DNA from: Marinibacterium sp.
Lineage (GTDB): Bacteria > Pseudomonadota > Alphaproteobacteria > Rhodobacterales > Rhodobacteraceae
Assembly (NCBI GenBank): GCA_017643305.1
Contig: JAEPNQ010000019.1
Coordinates: 1 to 52,307 of the forward strand
Direction: 5' to 3'
DNA: 52,307 nucleotides
Each line of letters opens with the position of its first letter. Position 1 is the stretch's first letter. The notes beneath the pieces are model-generated. The model worked only from the letters and a program-made list of their open reading frames with translations. It was not told the origin of the DNA and searched no databases. Of the stretch, positions 25,113 through 34,039 are shown piece by piece. Position numbers and translations under genes: made by a program.

Positions 25113-26255
25113 TCAGAGCCCGGCATAAATAGCGCGCTCGAAGGCATCGTAGGTTTCTGCGAAGGCTGGTTCCATAAAGGGCAGCGACTGGGTCATCAGG
25201 ACGGCTGCGATATTGGCAGCCGGATCGAACCAGTAATGCGTGTTGCAAATCCCGGCCCAGCCCTGTGCACCTGCGCGACGTTTGCCGGGTTGGTCCCGTT
25301 CAGTGAGCACAAAGGCAAAGCTGTGGGTGGTGCCTGGTGGCATTGTCACATCGACTGAGCGTGTCGGAATGGCTGATCGCATGGTGCGAAACGGCAAGCC
25401 TTGTGTCTGATCGGCCAGCATCGTGTCCATCGCACCTGGGCTGAGCACCTGGTGACCATTCAGTGTGCCACGATTTAGGATCATGCGCAGGAAGGTCAGG
25501 TAATCGGGCGCAGTGGAATAGAGCGCTTGGCCCATGCCGTAGAGTTCGGGTTTGGATGGGGGCGCGAAGTTGGAGATCTCGAATTTCCCCTCGGCGTTTC
25601 TGCGTCGAATATCTGCCAGCCGGTCCTGTAGTGCGTGGGGTTCAAAGACGGTGTCACGCATCCCCAGCGGACCAAAGATTTCTTCCCGGCAAAACGCATC
25701 GATGCGGCGGCCATCCACAAGCTCCACGATGTGGCCCAACCAGTCGATACCCGTGCCGTAACCCCATCTCGTACCGGGGTCGCTGGCCAGAGGATAGCTT
25801 TGTAGCTCCGCCCGGCGGCCGGTGTTTCTGGGTGAGACACCGGCGGCCTTGATAAACCGGAGGATATCGGCGTTCCAGATTTCGTATTCCAAACCCGAGG
25901 TATGCGTTGCCAGATGCCGGATCGTGGCGGTACCCTGCTGGGGGCGCAGAACCGGGCGGTCGCCGTCCCAACCGGCGAGAACCTGCAGGTCATTCCACGT
26001 CGGATCAATGTCCGCCACAGGCGTGTCCAGTGTCAGGTGTCCCCTGTCCATTAGGATCATCGCGGCCAGCGACCCAACCGCTTTGGTCATGGAATAGATG
26101 CGAAAAGCGGTGCGTTCACTTGCCAGATGGTCGGTTTTCGCGTCGCCCGTCGCAAACGAATAGATTGGTCCCTCGTCATTGCTGACCATCGCTACAGCGA
26201 ACGGCACCTTGCCTGCCGACACCGCGTCGGTCAGAACGTTATTCGCTTGATGCAC
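25113..26255 (-). CDS. EstB-like serine hydrolase, class C beta-lactamase fold
   Basis: 380 residues from the GTG at 26255, chosen because GGGGAGGG lies six bases before it; the longer frame has no homology. The SxxK motif SMTK is at 55-58. The second motif is WGYGTGIDWLGHIVE, the EstB-type tyrosine region. The C-terminal block with AQGWAGICNTHYWFDP is typical of family VIII esterases. No signal peptide is seen. It is probably a cytoplasmic esterase. It precedes an MFS transporter by 3 bp. Confidence 0.88.
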   Translation of the reverse strand: MHQANNVLTDAVSAGKVPFAVAMVSNDEGPIYSFATGDAKTDHLASERTAFRIYSMTKAVGSLAAMILMDRGHLTLDTPVADIDPTWNDLQVLAGWDGDRPVLRPQQGTATIRHLATHTSGLEYEIWNADILRFIKAAGVSPRNTGRRAELQSYPLASDPGTRWGYGTGIDWLGHIVELVDGRRIDAFCREEIFGPLGMRDTVFEPHALQDRLADIRRRNAEGKFEISNFAPPSKPELYGMGQALYSTAPDYLTFLRMILNRGTLNGHQVLSPGAMDTMLADQTQGLPFRTMRSAIPTRSVDVTMPPGTTHSFAFVLTERDQPGKRRAGAQGWAGICNTHYWFDPAANIAAVLMTQSLPFMEPAFAETYDAFERAIYAGL

Positions 26256-26358
26256 GGAACCCTCCCCGGAATGGTAACGCCACCGTATCGAGGTCGGGCG
26301 AATTCGTCTATTGGCGTTCGCCTTGGCACGGCGGTTGGTGCAAGCAGGTTTTTGACGG

Positions 26359-26688
26359 GTGCGGAAAGCCAAAGGCTTCGTCGTAGAAGTGGAGCATACG
26401 ATTGATAGTATTGAAGCGCTGCGCGAACTGACAGGTGCGCTGTTAGAGCTGGTCAATAACAAGATTTTCGACCGCATTCATCAGGTGGCGGACGGGGTGA
26501 TCGACGTGCCCCTGCATGGCGATTTGGGCTGAGCTATCAAGGGGTTGAACAAAAAGACGCTGGAACTGCTGGACTGGCCTACCAACAACCTGAAGGATAC
26601 GTTCGAAACCGTAATCTGTTTTAATTATATTGGGCTGATCTTGGTGGTGCCCGACCGGCAAGGGCGGTCAGCGATTATAGTAAGTTGA
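26359..26688 (+). pseudogene. Unrecognised gene remnant with internal TGA
   Basis: A frame starting at GTG 26359 reads as protein-like sequence: EVEHTIDSIEALRELTGALL, VNNKIFDRIHQVADG and IDVPLHGDLG. It is then stopped by TGA at 26530-26532 and continues in frame with AIKGLNKKTLELLDWPTNN, then FNYIGLILVVPDRQ to a TGA at 26686. The tail contains a hydrophobic stretch. I do not recognise the family. The upstream gap 26256-26358 holds nothing evident. Confidence 0.45.
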
Positions 26689-26776
26689 GTACTGTCCCCG
26701 TGGCGCAATTTTTAAATTGGACCGGGCGTTGGGCCCGAAATCCAGAATGTGACACGCTAAACCAGGGGGTGCCGGG

Positions 26777-27415
26777 ATGGCGCAGGTCTATGGCCACTAT
26801 GTGGATGAGGTTATCGGGACGCAGGAGGCGTTGAGGGCCATTGTCAGCCCGGCTGGTGCGCGGGCTGCGAACAAGGTTATCGACAACATCGATGATGCAG
26901 CAGCGCGGTTCATTGCGGCGTCATCTCTGGTGTTCGTGGCCAGCCGCAGCAAGGCGGGGATACTGGACCTGACCCCGCGCGGGGACCCGGCGGGGTTTGT
27001 GCATGTGCTAGACCCCAAGACGCTGGCCCTGCCGGACCGGCCGGGCAACCACCGGATGGATACGTTTACCAATGTGATCGACACCGGGGATATCGGGTTG
27101 ATCTTCGTCATCCCCGGCCATCGCGACACGCTGCGGGTGGCGGGCAGGGCAACGCTGGTGCGGGATGCGGCGCTGGGTGAACAGTTGGCGGTGCATGGCA
27201 AACCGTCGGAGTTTGTTCTGATGATCCAGGTGAACCATGTGCAGTCCCATTGCCCCAAAGCGTTTGTGCGCGGTGGGGTCTGGGACAGCGCCAAATGGCC
27301 GGATACGTCGAATGTCCCGTCACTGGCTGAGCTTATGGTGGCCCATGGCAGCCCGGTAACGGTGCAGGAGATGGACGACATTATGGTGCGCGACGGGGAA
27401 ACACGGCTTTACTGA
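26777..27415 (+). CDS. FMN-dependent PPOX-type flavoprotein (MSMEG_1061-like)
   Basis: 212 residues with the split beta-barrel of pyridoxamine 5'-phosphate oxidase-like proteins. Visible are FVASRSKAGILDLTPRGDP, RPGNHRMDTFTNV and GHRDTLRVAGRA, which fit FMN contacts, and HCPKAFVRGGVWD near the C-terminus, a hallmark of the MSMEG_1061 group. It likely binds FMN or F420-like cofactors and reduces a small molecule; the reaction is unknown. It stands about 110 bp upstream of pheS. Confidence 0.85.
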   Translation: MAQVYGHYVDEVIGTQEALRAIVSPAGARAANKVIDNIDDAAARFIAASSLVFVASRSKAGILDLTPRGDPAGFVHVLDPKTLALPDRPGNHRMDTFTNVIDTGDIGLIFVIPGHRDTLRVAGRATLVRDAALGEQLAVHGKPSEFVLMIQVNHVQSHCPKAFVRGGVWDSAKWPDTSNVPSLAELMVAHGSPVTVQEMDDIMVRDGETRLY

Positions 27416-27528
27416 CCCCCGGCACAAACCGCGTACTCGTGGCAACTTGTGACGTCACACACGCTGCCCGGCCTTGCGTTCCCGTCCGGCTATGATAGCA
27501 GAGCCGCAACAGAGACTGAGGCGCAGCC

Positions 27529-28602
27529 ATGGACGAACTCAAAGCCAAATATCTGGAACAGATCGCCTATGCGGCCGACGAAGCCGCGCTGGAAGCGATC
27601 CGCGTGGCCGCTGTTGGCAAGAAGGGCGAAGTGAGCCTGCAAATGCGTCAGCTGGGCAAGATGACCCCGGAAGAACGGCAGGTCGCTGGCCCGGCGCTGA
27701 ACGCGCTGAAGGATGAGATCAATGCCGCCCTGGCCGCCAAGAAGTCCGCGCTGGCAGATGCAGCGCTGGATGAGCGGCTGAAGTCGGAGTGGCTGGATGT
27801 TACGCTGCCCACCCGCGCGCGGCGCGAGGGTACAATTCACCCGGTCAGCCAGGTAACCGAAGAGGTCACCGCGATCTTTGCCGAGATGGGGTTTTCCGTG
27901 GCGGAAGGGCCGCGCATAGACACCGACTGGTATAACTTTGACGCACTGAACATCCCCAGCCACCACCCGGCGCGGGCGGAAATGGATACCTTCTATATGC
28001 ACCGTGCCGAGAGCGACGACCGCCCGCCGCACGTGTTGCGCACCCACACCTCGCCGGTGCAAATCCGCTCGATGGAAAAATCTGGTGCGCCGCTGCGCAT
28101 CATCTGTCCTGGCGGTGTGTACCGAGCGGACTATGACCAGACGCACACGCCCATGTTTCACCAGGTCGAAGGTCTGGCGGTGGACCGTGACATTTCCATG
28201 GCCAACCTGAAATGGGTGCTGGAAGAATTCTGCCGCGCGTTTTTCGAAGTCGACAACGTAGAACTGAGGTTCCGCGCGTCTCATTTCCCGTTCACCGAAC
28301 CGTCAGTGGAAGTTGACCTGCGGTGTTCCTGGCAGGATGGCACGCTGAAGGTGGGCGAAGGCGACGACTGGATGGAAATCCTCGGTTCCGGCATGGTGCA
28401 CCCCAAGGTGCTGCAGGCCGGTGGCATCGACCCGGATGAATGGCAGGGCTTTGCCTTTGGCATGGGGATCGACCGGATCGCGATGCTGAAATACGGTATC
28501 CCTGACCTGCGTGCATTCTTTGATTCCGATCTGCGGTGGCTGCGGCATTACGGCTTTGCATCGTTGGATGTGCCGACTCTGCGTGGTGGTCTGAGCCGAT
28601 AA
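27529..28602 (+). CDS. pheS: Phenylalanyl-tRNA synthetase alpha subunit
   Basis: 357 residues, class II synthetase catalytic subunit. The N-terminal coiled coil (about 1-85) binds tRNA. Motif 2 includes the [21 protein letters not shown] stretch, shortened here as [10 protein letters not shown]. Motif 3 is [14 protein letters not shown]. It charges tRNA-Phe as an alpha2beta2 tetramer with PheT. pheT lies about 1.85 kb downstream, separated by an amidotransferase and a broken esterase gene on the same strand. Confidence 0.97.
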   Translation: MDELKAKYLEQIAYAADEAALEAIRVAAVGKKGEVSLQMRQLGKMTPEERQVAGPALNALKDEINAALAAKKSALADAALDERLKSEWLDVTLPTRARREGTIHPVSQVTEEVTAIFAEMGFSVAEGPRIDTDWYNFDALNIPSHHPARAEMDTFYMHRAESDDRPPHVLRTHTSPVQIRSMEKSGAPLRIICPGGVYRADYDQTHTPMFHQVEGLAVDRDISMANLKWVLEEFCRAFFEVDNVELRFRASHFPFTEPSVEVDLRCSWQDGTLKVGEGDDWMEILGSGMVHPKVLQAGGIDPDEWQGFAFGMGIDRIAMLKYGIPDLRAFFDSDLRWLRHYGFASLDVPTLRGGLSR

Positions 28603-28618
28603 GCAAAGTAGGCAAGAA

Positions 28619-29413
28619 ATGGTGCATATCGTTCTTGTCGAATCCAACACACCCGACATTGTTGCGGCTGGCCTGTCCGCCGCCACGCCGTTTCGCGATA
28701 CGTTTTCTGCGCTGAATATGGCCTGTTCGGTGTCCGTGGTAGAACCCTATGCGCAGCCCTGTGACCCTGGTGTTCTGGACGAGGCGGATGGCGTTGTTCT
28801 GACGGGCTCTGGCGTGCGCTGGGCGGTAGATGATGCGCGCGCCAAGCCACTGGCGGACCTTGCGGAGCAGGTGTTTGACCGGGGGTTGCCGGTGTGGGGC
28901 TCCTGCAATGGGATGCAATTGGCGGCGGTGCTGCTGGGCGGGACGGTTCGGGTGTCGCCCAACGGGCGAGAAACCGGTTTTGCGCGTTCTGTTGTGTTGA
29001 CGGAACAGGGGCAAGGCCACCCGATGATGGCCGGTCGAGAGACGGGGTATTCTGTGCCGTGCACCCACCGTGATGAGGTGGGGACGCTGCCAGAAGGGGC
29101 AGAGCTTGTCGCCGGGAATGCACATTCGCCTGTTCAGGCGTTTGCCTATGCGAAGAACGGCGTAGATTTCTGGGGCGCCCAGTACCATCCGGAGTTTTCA
29201 GCGGCATTCGTTGCTGGGCTGGTGGCCTATCGTTCAGACGGCTCGGCAGAAACGCAGGACCTGATCGACAACCTGTCTAGAGCAGACACAGATCCTGATT
29301 TCGCGCGGCGCATGGGCGGTCGGGCTGACGACCTGCGGTTGGCTGTGCGCGCTACAGAATTGCGTAACTGGCTTGCACATGTGGATTTCACGAAATCCCC
29401 CACGCAGATGTGA
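28619..29413 (+). CDS. Class I glutamine amidotransferase-like protein
   Basis: 264 residues. The nucleophile Cys96 is in GSCNGMQL and the His190/Glu192 pair is in YHPEF, giving a complete GATase triad. It resembles stand-alone type 1 GATases (GuaA-like or gamma-glutamyl hydrolase-like) in Rhodobacterales. The C-terminal ~60 residues are an extra tail. It begins 16 bp after pheS and lies in the pheS-pheT interval, so it may be cotranscribed. The ammonia acceptor is unknown. Confidence 0.85.
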   Translation: MVHIVLVESNTPDIVAAGLSAATPFRDTFSALNMACSVSVVEPYAQPCDPGVLDEADGVVLTGSGVRWAVDDARAKPLADLAEQVFDRGLPVWGSCNGMQLAAVLLGGTVRVSPNGRETGFARSVVLTEQGQGHPMMAGRETGYSVPCTHRDEVGTLPEGAELVAGNAHSPVQAFAYAKNGVDFWGAQYHPEFSAAFVAGLVAYRSDGSAETQDLIDNLSRADTDPDFARRMGGRADDLRLAVRATELRNWLAHVDFTKSPTQM

Positions 29414-29449
29414 CGTGACACTGCAGCGACCACAGGTACGGTCGCGGGC

Positions 29450-30238
29450 ATGAAGTGGTTTGCGCCGTTGTTTTTATTCCTTGTCGGGTCTGCCGCGGCA
29501 TTGGCTTGCGAGGTGGCTGAGCCTTGCAAGCTGGGTGATCGATCCTATCATGTCAAAGAGCCGGACGGGTGGGATGGGGTTAGCCCGCTGCCGGTGTTGC
29601 TGTATTTCCATGGCTGGCAACGGACTGGTGCGCTGCCAGTGCAACACCATCGAGTGTCTGGGGCGACGCGGCGGCGGGGTGTCTTGCTGCTGGCCCCGAA
29701 TGGGCGGCATCGCACGTGGGATTTTTGGACATCGGATACCGATGACGTGGCCTTTGCTGCGGCGGTTCTGGAGGATGCCGCGCGGCGTTACCCCATCGAC
29801 CGGTCGCAGGTCTATGTGTCGGGCTATTCTTACGGGTCGGCCATGGCCTGACGCTACGCCTGTCAGAACGGGAACGATCTGGCCGCGTTGTTGGGCGTAT
29901 CGGGGACGATCCGCCAAAGTGAAAGCTGTCCTCAGGCCCCGCGCGAAATCCGGCATGTACATGGGCTGGACGATACGGTGATGAATTTCCCAATGGGGCC
30001 GGGCGGGGATACCACCCATCCGGTGGCGCTTTGGCGGGATAGGTTGGGGTGTGACGCTGGGCAGGACCAAGGTGATTGGCAAGCAGTCAGCTGGCTGACC
30101 TTCACGCGTACGCGGTGGGACGACTGCGTGACCGGGCGTGTGGTGCTGGACATCCACCCTGGTGGCCATTTCATCCCACACGGCTGGATCGGCTGGCAAC
30201 TGGATCAGTTGATGGGGCGGGTGCCTGTTTATCCTTAG
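29450..30238 (+). pseudogene. PHB depolymerase/LpqC-type secreted esterase with nonsense mutation
   Basis: An N-terminal signal peptide (about 20 residues, ending SAAALAC) is followed by an alpha/beta-hydrolase: LLYFHGWQRTG (oxyanion region) and the nucleophile elbow GYSYGSAMA. The next codon, 29849-29851, is TGA. The same frame then continues as RYACQNGNDLAALLGVSG, HVHGLDDTVM (catalytic Asp region) and HPGGHFIPHGWI (catalytic His region) to 30238. Relatives often have Trp at this position, so a TGG to TGA change is likely. The gene is intact otherwise. It lies in the pheS-pheT interval. Confidence 0.88.
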
Positions 30239-30453
30239 GGGATCAGCCCGTTACTGTACCCTGCGCGCGAATGCGGGCTTTAAGCTCGCCGTACTGCCGC
30301 CCGGCGAAGTACGGCATTGTTGTTGTCTGTGACGGGTAGGGCGATGCGGGCAACACCTTTAGACTGCCACCAAGAACACCCCTCCCCCGGCTTGCACCTG
30401 CGGCCATTCTTTGTCATTGCCTGCCTCGACGTTTTGTACCCCGGGGGGACCAT

Positions 30454-32850
30454 ATGAAATTCACCCTGTCCTGGCTGAAGGATCATCTCAAAACTGAGGT
30501 GAGCCTCGATGACATTCTCTATGCCCTGACCGATCTGGGTCTGGAGGTTGAAGATGTTTCGAACCCTGCTGACAGGCTTTCTGAGTTTACGCTGGGTCGG
30601 GTGACACATGCGGAAAAGCACCCAGATGCGGACAAGCTGCGCGTGTGCCGGGTGGACACTGACGAAGGTGAAAAGCAGATCGTCTGTGGCGCGCCCAATG
30701 CGCGCGAAGGTATCATCGTTGTGCTTGCCAAACCAGGCGTCTACGTGCCGGGCATCGACCTGACCATCAAGGTGGGCAATATCCGGGGCGTCGAAAGCCA
30801 CGGCATGATGTGTTCCGAACGCGAGATGGAGCTGTCGGACGAACATGATGGCATCATCGAACTGCCCTCGGGTGAGGTGGGTGAGCGGTTCATCGACTGG
30901 CTGGCGGAAAACGATCCGGCCAAAGTGGATCCGATGATTGAGATCGCGATCACCCCGAACCGTCCCGATGCGCTGGGCATCTATGGTATCGCGCGCGATT
31001 TGGCCGCGCGGGGGCTGGGCGAGCTGAAGGCGCAGGCGCCGATGGCGGTAGCCGGTCAGTTCCCGTGCCCCGTGGACGTGACGATTGACGAAGATACGCT
31101 GGATGGCTGCCCGATGTTTGCGGGTCGCGTCATCCGGGGGGTGGAAAACGGCCCCAGCCCGCAATGGCTGCAGGATCGTCTGCGGGCCATTGGGCTGCGC
31201 CCGATTTCCCGGCTGGTGGATGTGACGAACTTCTTCACCTACGACCAGAACCGTCCGTTGCACGTGTTTGACGTGGACAAGATGCAGGGTGGTCTGCGTA
31301 TTCACCGTGCCAAAGGTGGTGAAACCATCCGCGCGCTGGATGACAAGGATTACACGTTCGAGCCCGGCATGATGGTCATCTCGGATGACAATGAACCCGA
31401 AAGCATTGCCGGGATCATGGGTGGCGATGCCTCGGGTTGTACCGAAGAGACCACCACCGTGTTTCTGGAAAGCGCGTTTTGGGACAACATACAGATTGCC
31501 CTGACCGGGCGCGCGTTGAAGATCAATTCAGACGCACGGTACCGTTTCGAACGAGGGGTTGATCCGGAGTACACCATTCCGGGGCTGGAAGTGGCTACGC
31601 AGATGATCCTGGATCTGTGCGGTGGTGAGCCCTCTGACGTTGTGGTCGCGGGCGAAGTGCCCAACCACGCGCGCAGCTATACGCTGAAGCCCGAACGGGT
31701 TCAGAGCCTGGTGGGCATGGAAATCCCTGAAAGTGAACAGCGTCAGACGCTGACGCGGCTGGGCTTCCGGCTGCAAGGCCACGAGGCGCATGTGCCGAGC
31801 TGGCGTCCGGACGTGCAGGGCGAAGCCGATCTGGTCGAAGAGGTCGCTCGCATAGCATCACTGACCGGACTGGTGGGCCGTCCACTACCACGTCTGACCG
31901 ACGGCGTGCCGCGCCCGGTTATGACCCCGATGCAACGGCGCGAACAGTTTGCCCGGCGCACCTGTGCGGCTCTTGGTTACAATGAATGCGTGTCTTACAC
32001 CTTCATTGATTGGGCGTCTGCCGAGCTGTTTGGCGGCGGCACCGATGCAACGATGCTGGAAAACCCGATCTCGTCCGAGATGAGCCATATGCGCCCGGCG
32101 TTGTTGCCCGGTCTGCTGCTGGCGGCGGCCAAGAACCAGGCGCGGGGCTATATGGACCTGGCACTGTTCGAGGTTGGCCCGGCCTTCCACGGGGGCGAGC
32201 CCGAAGAACAGCACCTGCAAGTCAGTGGCCTGCTCGTTGGGCGGACCGGCCCCAAGGATGTGCACGGTGCGGCGAGACCCGTGGATGTTTATGACGTGAA
32301 AGCCGACGCCGAAGCGGTGCTTGCTTCCATGGGTGCGCCGGCAAAGGTGCAGATTCTGCGCGGTGCGCGTGAATGGTGGCATCCAGGCCGTCACGGTATG
32401 ATTTGTCTTGGGCCGAAAAAGGTTCTGGGTGTCTTTGGGGAACTGCACCCTAAGGTGCTGGACACTATGGACATCAAGGGACCGGCCATGGCCTTTACCC
32501 TGTGGCCTGCCGAAATTCCCCAGCCGCGCAAATCCGGTGCAACGCGGTCTGCGTTGAAGCTGCGCGATTTGCAGGCGGTGGAACGTGATTTCGCGTTTGT
32601 TGTGGATGCCGAGGTGGAGGCGCTGACGCTGGTCAATGCCGCAGTGGGGGCTGACAAGTCGCTGATCGAAGATGTGCGTGTGTTCGACGAATTTGTTGGC
32701 GGATCCGTGGGCGAAGACAAGAAATCGCTGGCCGTCACGGTGCGTTTGCAGCCCACCGACAAAACGCTGACCGATGAAGAGATCGATGCTGTTGCAGCCA
32801 AGATCATCGAAAAGGTGTCGAAGGCCACCGGTGGCGTTCTGCGGGGTTAG
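30454..32850 (+). CDS. pheT: Phenylalanyl-tRNA synthetase beta subunit
   Basis: 798 residues, full length. The N-terminal EMAP-like tRNA-binding domain has HPDADKLRVCRVDTDEGE and VCGAPNAREG (about 40-150). The B3/B4 editing domain has SRLVDVTNFFTYDQNRPLH. The B5 domain and catalytic-like core follow. The C-terminal FDX-ACB domain starts near 705 (ERDFAFVVD). It partners PheS. The gap of 215 bp before it holds no other recognised gene. Confidence 0.97.
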   Translation: MKFTLSWLKDHLKTEVSLDDILYALTDLGLEVEDVSNPADRLSEFTLGRVTHAEKHPDADKLRVCRVDTDEGEKQIVCGAPNAREGIIVVLAKPGVYVPGIDLTIKVGNIRGVESHGMMCSEREMELSDEHDGIIELPSGEVGERFIDWLAENDPAKVDPMIEIAITPNRPDALGIYGIARDLAARGLGELKAQAPMAVAGQFPCPVDVTIDEDTLDGCPMFAGRVIRGVENGPSPQWLQDRLRAIGLRPISRLVDVTNFFTYDQNRPLHVFDVDKMQGGLRIHRAKGGETIRALDDKDYTFEPGMMVISDDNEPESIAGIMGGDASGCTEETTTVFLESAFWDNIQIALTGRALKINSDARYRFERGVDPEYTIPGLEVATQMILDLCGGEPSDVVVAGEVPNHARSYTLKPERVQSLVGMEIPESEQRQTLTRLGFRLQGHEAHVPSWRPDVQGEADLVEEVARIASLTGLVGRPLPRLTDGVPRPVMTPMQRREQFARRTCAALGYNECVSYTFIDWASAELFGGGTDATMLENPISSEMSHMRPALLPGLLLAAAKNQARGYMDLALFEVGPAFHGGEPEEQHLQVSGLLVGRTGPKDVHGAARPVDVYDVKADAEAVLASMGAPAKVQILRGAREWWHPGRHGMICLGPKKVLGVFGELHPKVLDTMDIKGPAMAFTLWPAEIPQPRKSGATRSALKLRDLQAVERDFAFVVDAEVEALTLVNAAVGADKSLIEDVRVFDEFVGGSVGEDKKSLAVTVRLQPTDKTLTDEEIDAVAAKIIEKVSKATGGVLRG

Positions 32851-33080
32851 GACCCGAAGTGTTACGCAAGTTATGCGCCTGCTACCGGTCTGGATGCGCT
32901 AAGGCGCGGCAGTTCGATTGGCGCTGAAAACGTCATCATCGGAAAGTTCGTGAACAGCACCTAGCCAAAGGTCACCCTATCTGTCCTGCGCAAACCGGTC
33001 CTCGTGTCGCCGGGCTGACCGTATTTTCATTCTCGTGCGGGACGAGTGCCAGGGCCAAGCATTTCCGCCCCGGCGATCGC

Positions 33081-33923
33081 TCAGATGATCGGGTTTGCGA
33101 GGGTCCCGATGCCCGAGATTTCCACTTCGACCCGGTCGCCGGGCTTCATGAACAGCTTGGGGTCGCGGAAGAAGCCAACGCCACTGGGTGTGCCGGTGGC
33201 GATCACGTCGCCGGGCAGCAGTTTGGTGACGATGGACAGATACGCGATCAATTCACTTATGTTGAACGCGAGATCGGCAATCGGCGTGGATTGTACCACC
33301 TCACCGTTCAGGCGCGTTTCCATCGTCTGCGCGTCTGGCGCGGTCAGTTCGTCTGCCGTGACCAGCCATGGCCCCATGGAGCCGCTATCATCAAAGTTCT
33401 TGCCTGCCCAGAACTGGGACGTGTGCCGCTGGTAGTCGCGGATTGAGCCGTCGTTAAAGCAGCTGTACCCGCCCACATGGCTCATTGCGTCCTGTGGGGC
33501 GATATTGCGGCCGGGTTTGCCGAGGATGACGGCCAATTCGCCTTCGAAATCGAACCAGTCTGATGCTTCGGGCCGGATCAGCGGCTGTTCGTGGCCCACG
33601 ACACTGGAGGGATACCGCGTGAAGATCGACGGCTTCGCCGGCTTGTCGCGCCCGGTTTCTTTGATGTGGGTCATATAGTTCAACCCGATGCAGATGATCT
33701 TGTCTGGGTTCGGTACCGGGGACAGAAGCGTCACATCCGACATTGCGACTGGTGCGGAAGATTGCGTTGCCTCTGCGACGCCCTCCAGCGCCTCTGCCGC
33801 TATGGCAGCGCGCAGGTTCGGGTAGGTGGCCCGCCAATCCGCACCGACGTCTAACACGGTGTCGTCCTGTGCGATCCCGTATGAATGTGTCCCGTCTGCA
33901 AGAATGTAACTGCAAATTCGCAT
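33081..33923 (-). CDS. Fumarylacetoacetate hydrolase family protein
   Basis: 280 residues. The FAH-fold C-terminal domain begins near 70 with PDKIICIGLNYMTHIKE. Metal ligands fit the EGEL motif (DFEGELAVILGK), and the Lys/Asp set includes WAGKNFDDSGSMGPW. The GTPSGVGFF motif is near the end. Members cleave or decarboxylate ring-fission products (fumarylpyruvate, HpaG/MhpD-like substrates). It is the distal gene after the extradiol dioxygenase on the same strand, with a 17-bp palindrome at 34000-34016 in front. It probably processes the ring-opened product of this cluster. Confidence 0.88.
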   Translation of the reverse strand: MRICSYILADGTHSYGIAQDDTVLDVGADWRATYPNLRAAIAAEALEGVAEATQSSAPVAMSDVTLLSPVPNPDKIICIGLNYMTHIKETGRDKPAKPSIFTRYPSSVVGHEQPLIRPEASDWFDFEGELAVILGKPGRNIAPQDAMSHVGGYSCFNDGSIRDYQRHTSQFWAGKNFDDSGSMGPWLVTADELTAPDAQTMETRLNGEVVQSTPIADLAFNISELIAYLSIVTKLLPGDVIATGTPSGVGFFRDPKLFMKPGDRVEVEISGIGTLANPII

Positions 33924-33999
33924 GTGTCGCGTCCTGAATGGATACCGTTTTCGGGCTGATACCCCGGACGGACAGGTGGGGCCGTCATGTTATGTGGGC

Positions 34000-34016
34000 T
34001 GTCCGTAAGGCGGACA
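34000..34016. promoter_or_regulatory. 17-bp operator candidate, TGTCCG-N5-CGGACA
   Basis: A perfect palindrome TGTCCG-TAAGG-CGGACA lies between the dioxygenase stop and the FAH start, about 77 bp before the latter. The same TGTCC-N7-GGACA frame is seen at 35105 and imperfectly at 37703 and 37758, so it is probably a site of the IclR regulator of this cluster. Confidence 0.65.
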
Positions 34017-34039
34017 ACCCGCAGCGGGGGCGGCGCTAG

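Noticed and set aside
25113-26477. 454-residue version of the serine hydrolase
   Set aside because: The first 74 residues lack homology and the GTG at 26255 has a strong GGAGG ribosome site.
27429-27528. Promoter of pheS (TTGCGT ... TATGAT near 27474-27497)
   Set aside because: The spacer would be only 11 bp, too short for a sigma-70 type promoter, so it was not called.
29849-29851. TGA read as Trp or selenocysteine
   Set aside because: TGA ends many intact genes in the window (for example 2OG-neighbouring and tct genes), no SECIS-like hairpin was seen, and other broken genes carry TAG or frameshifts.
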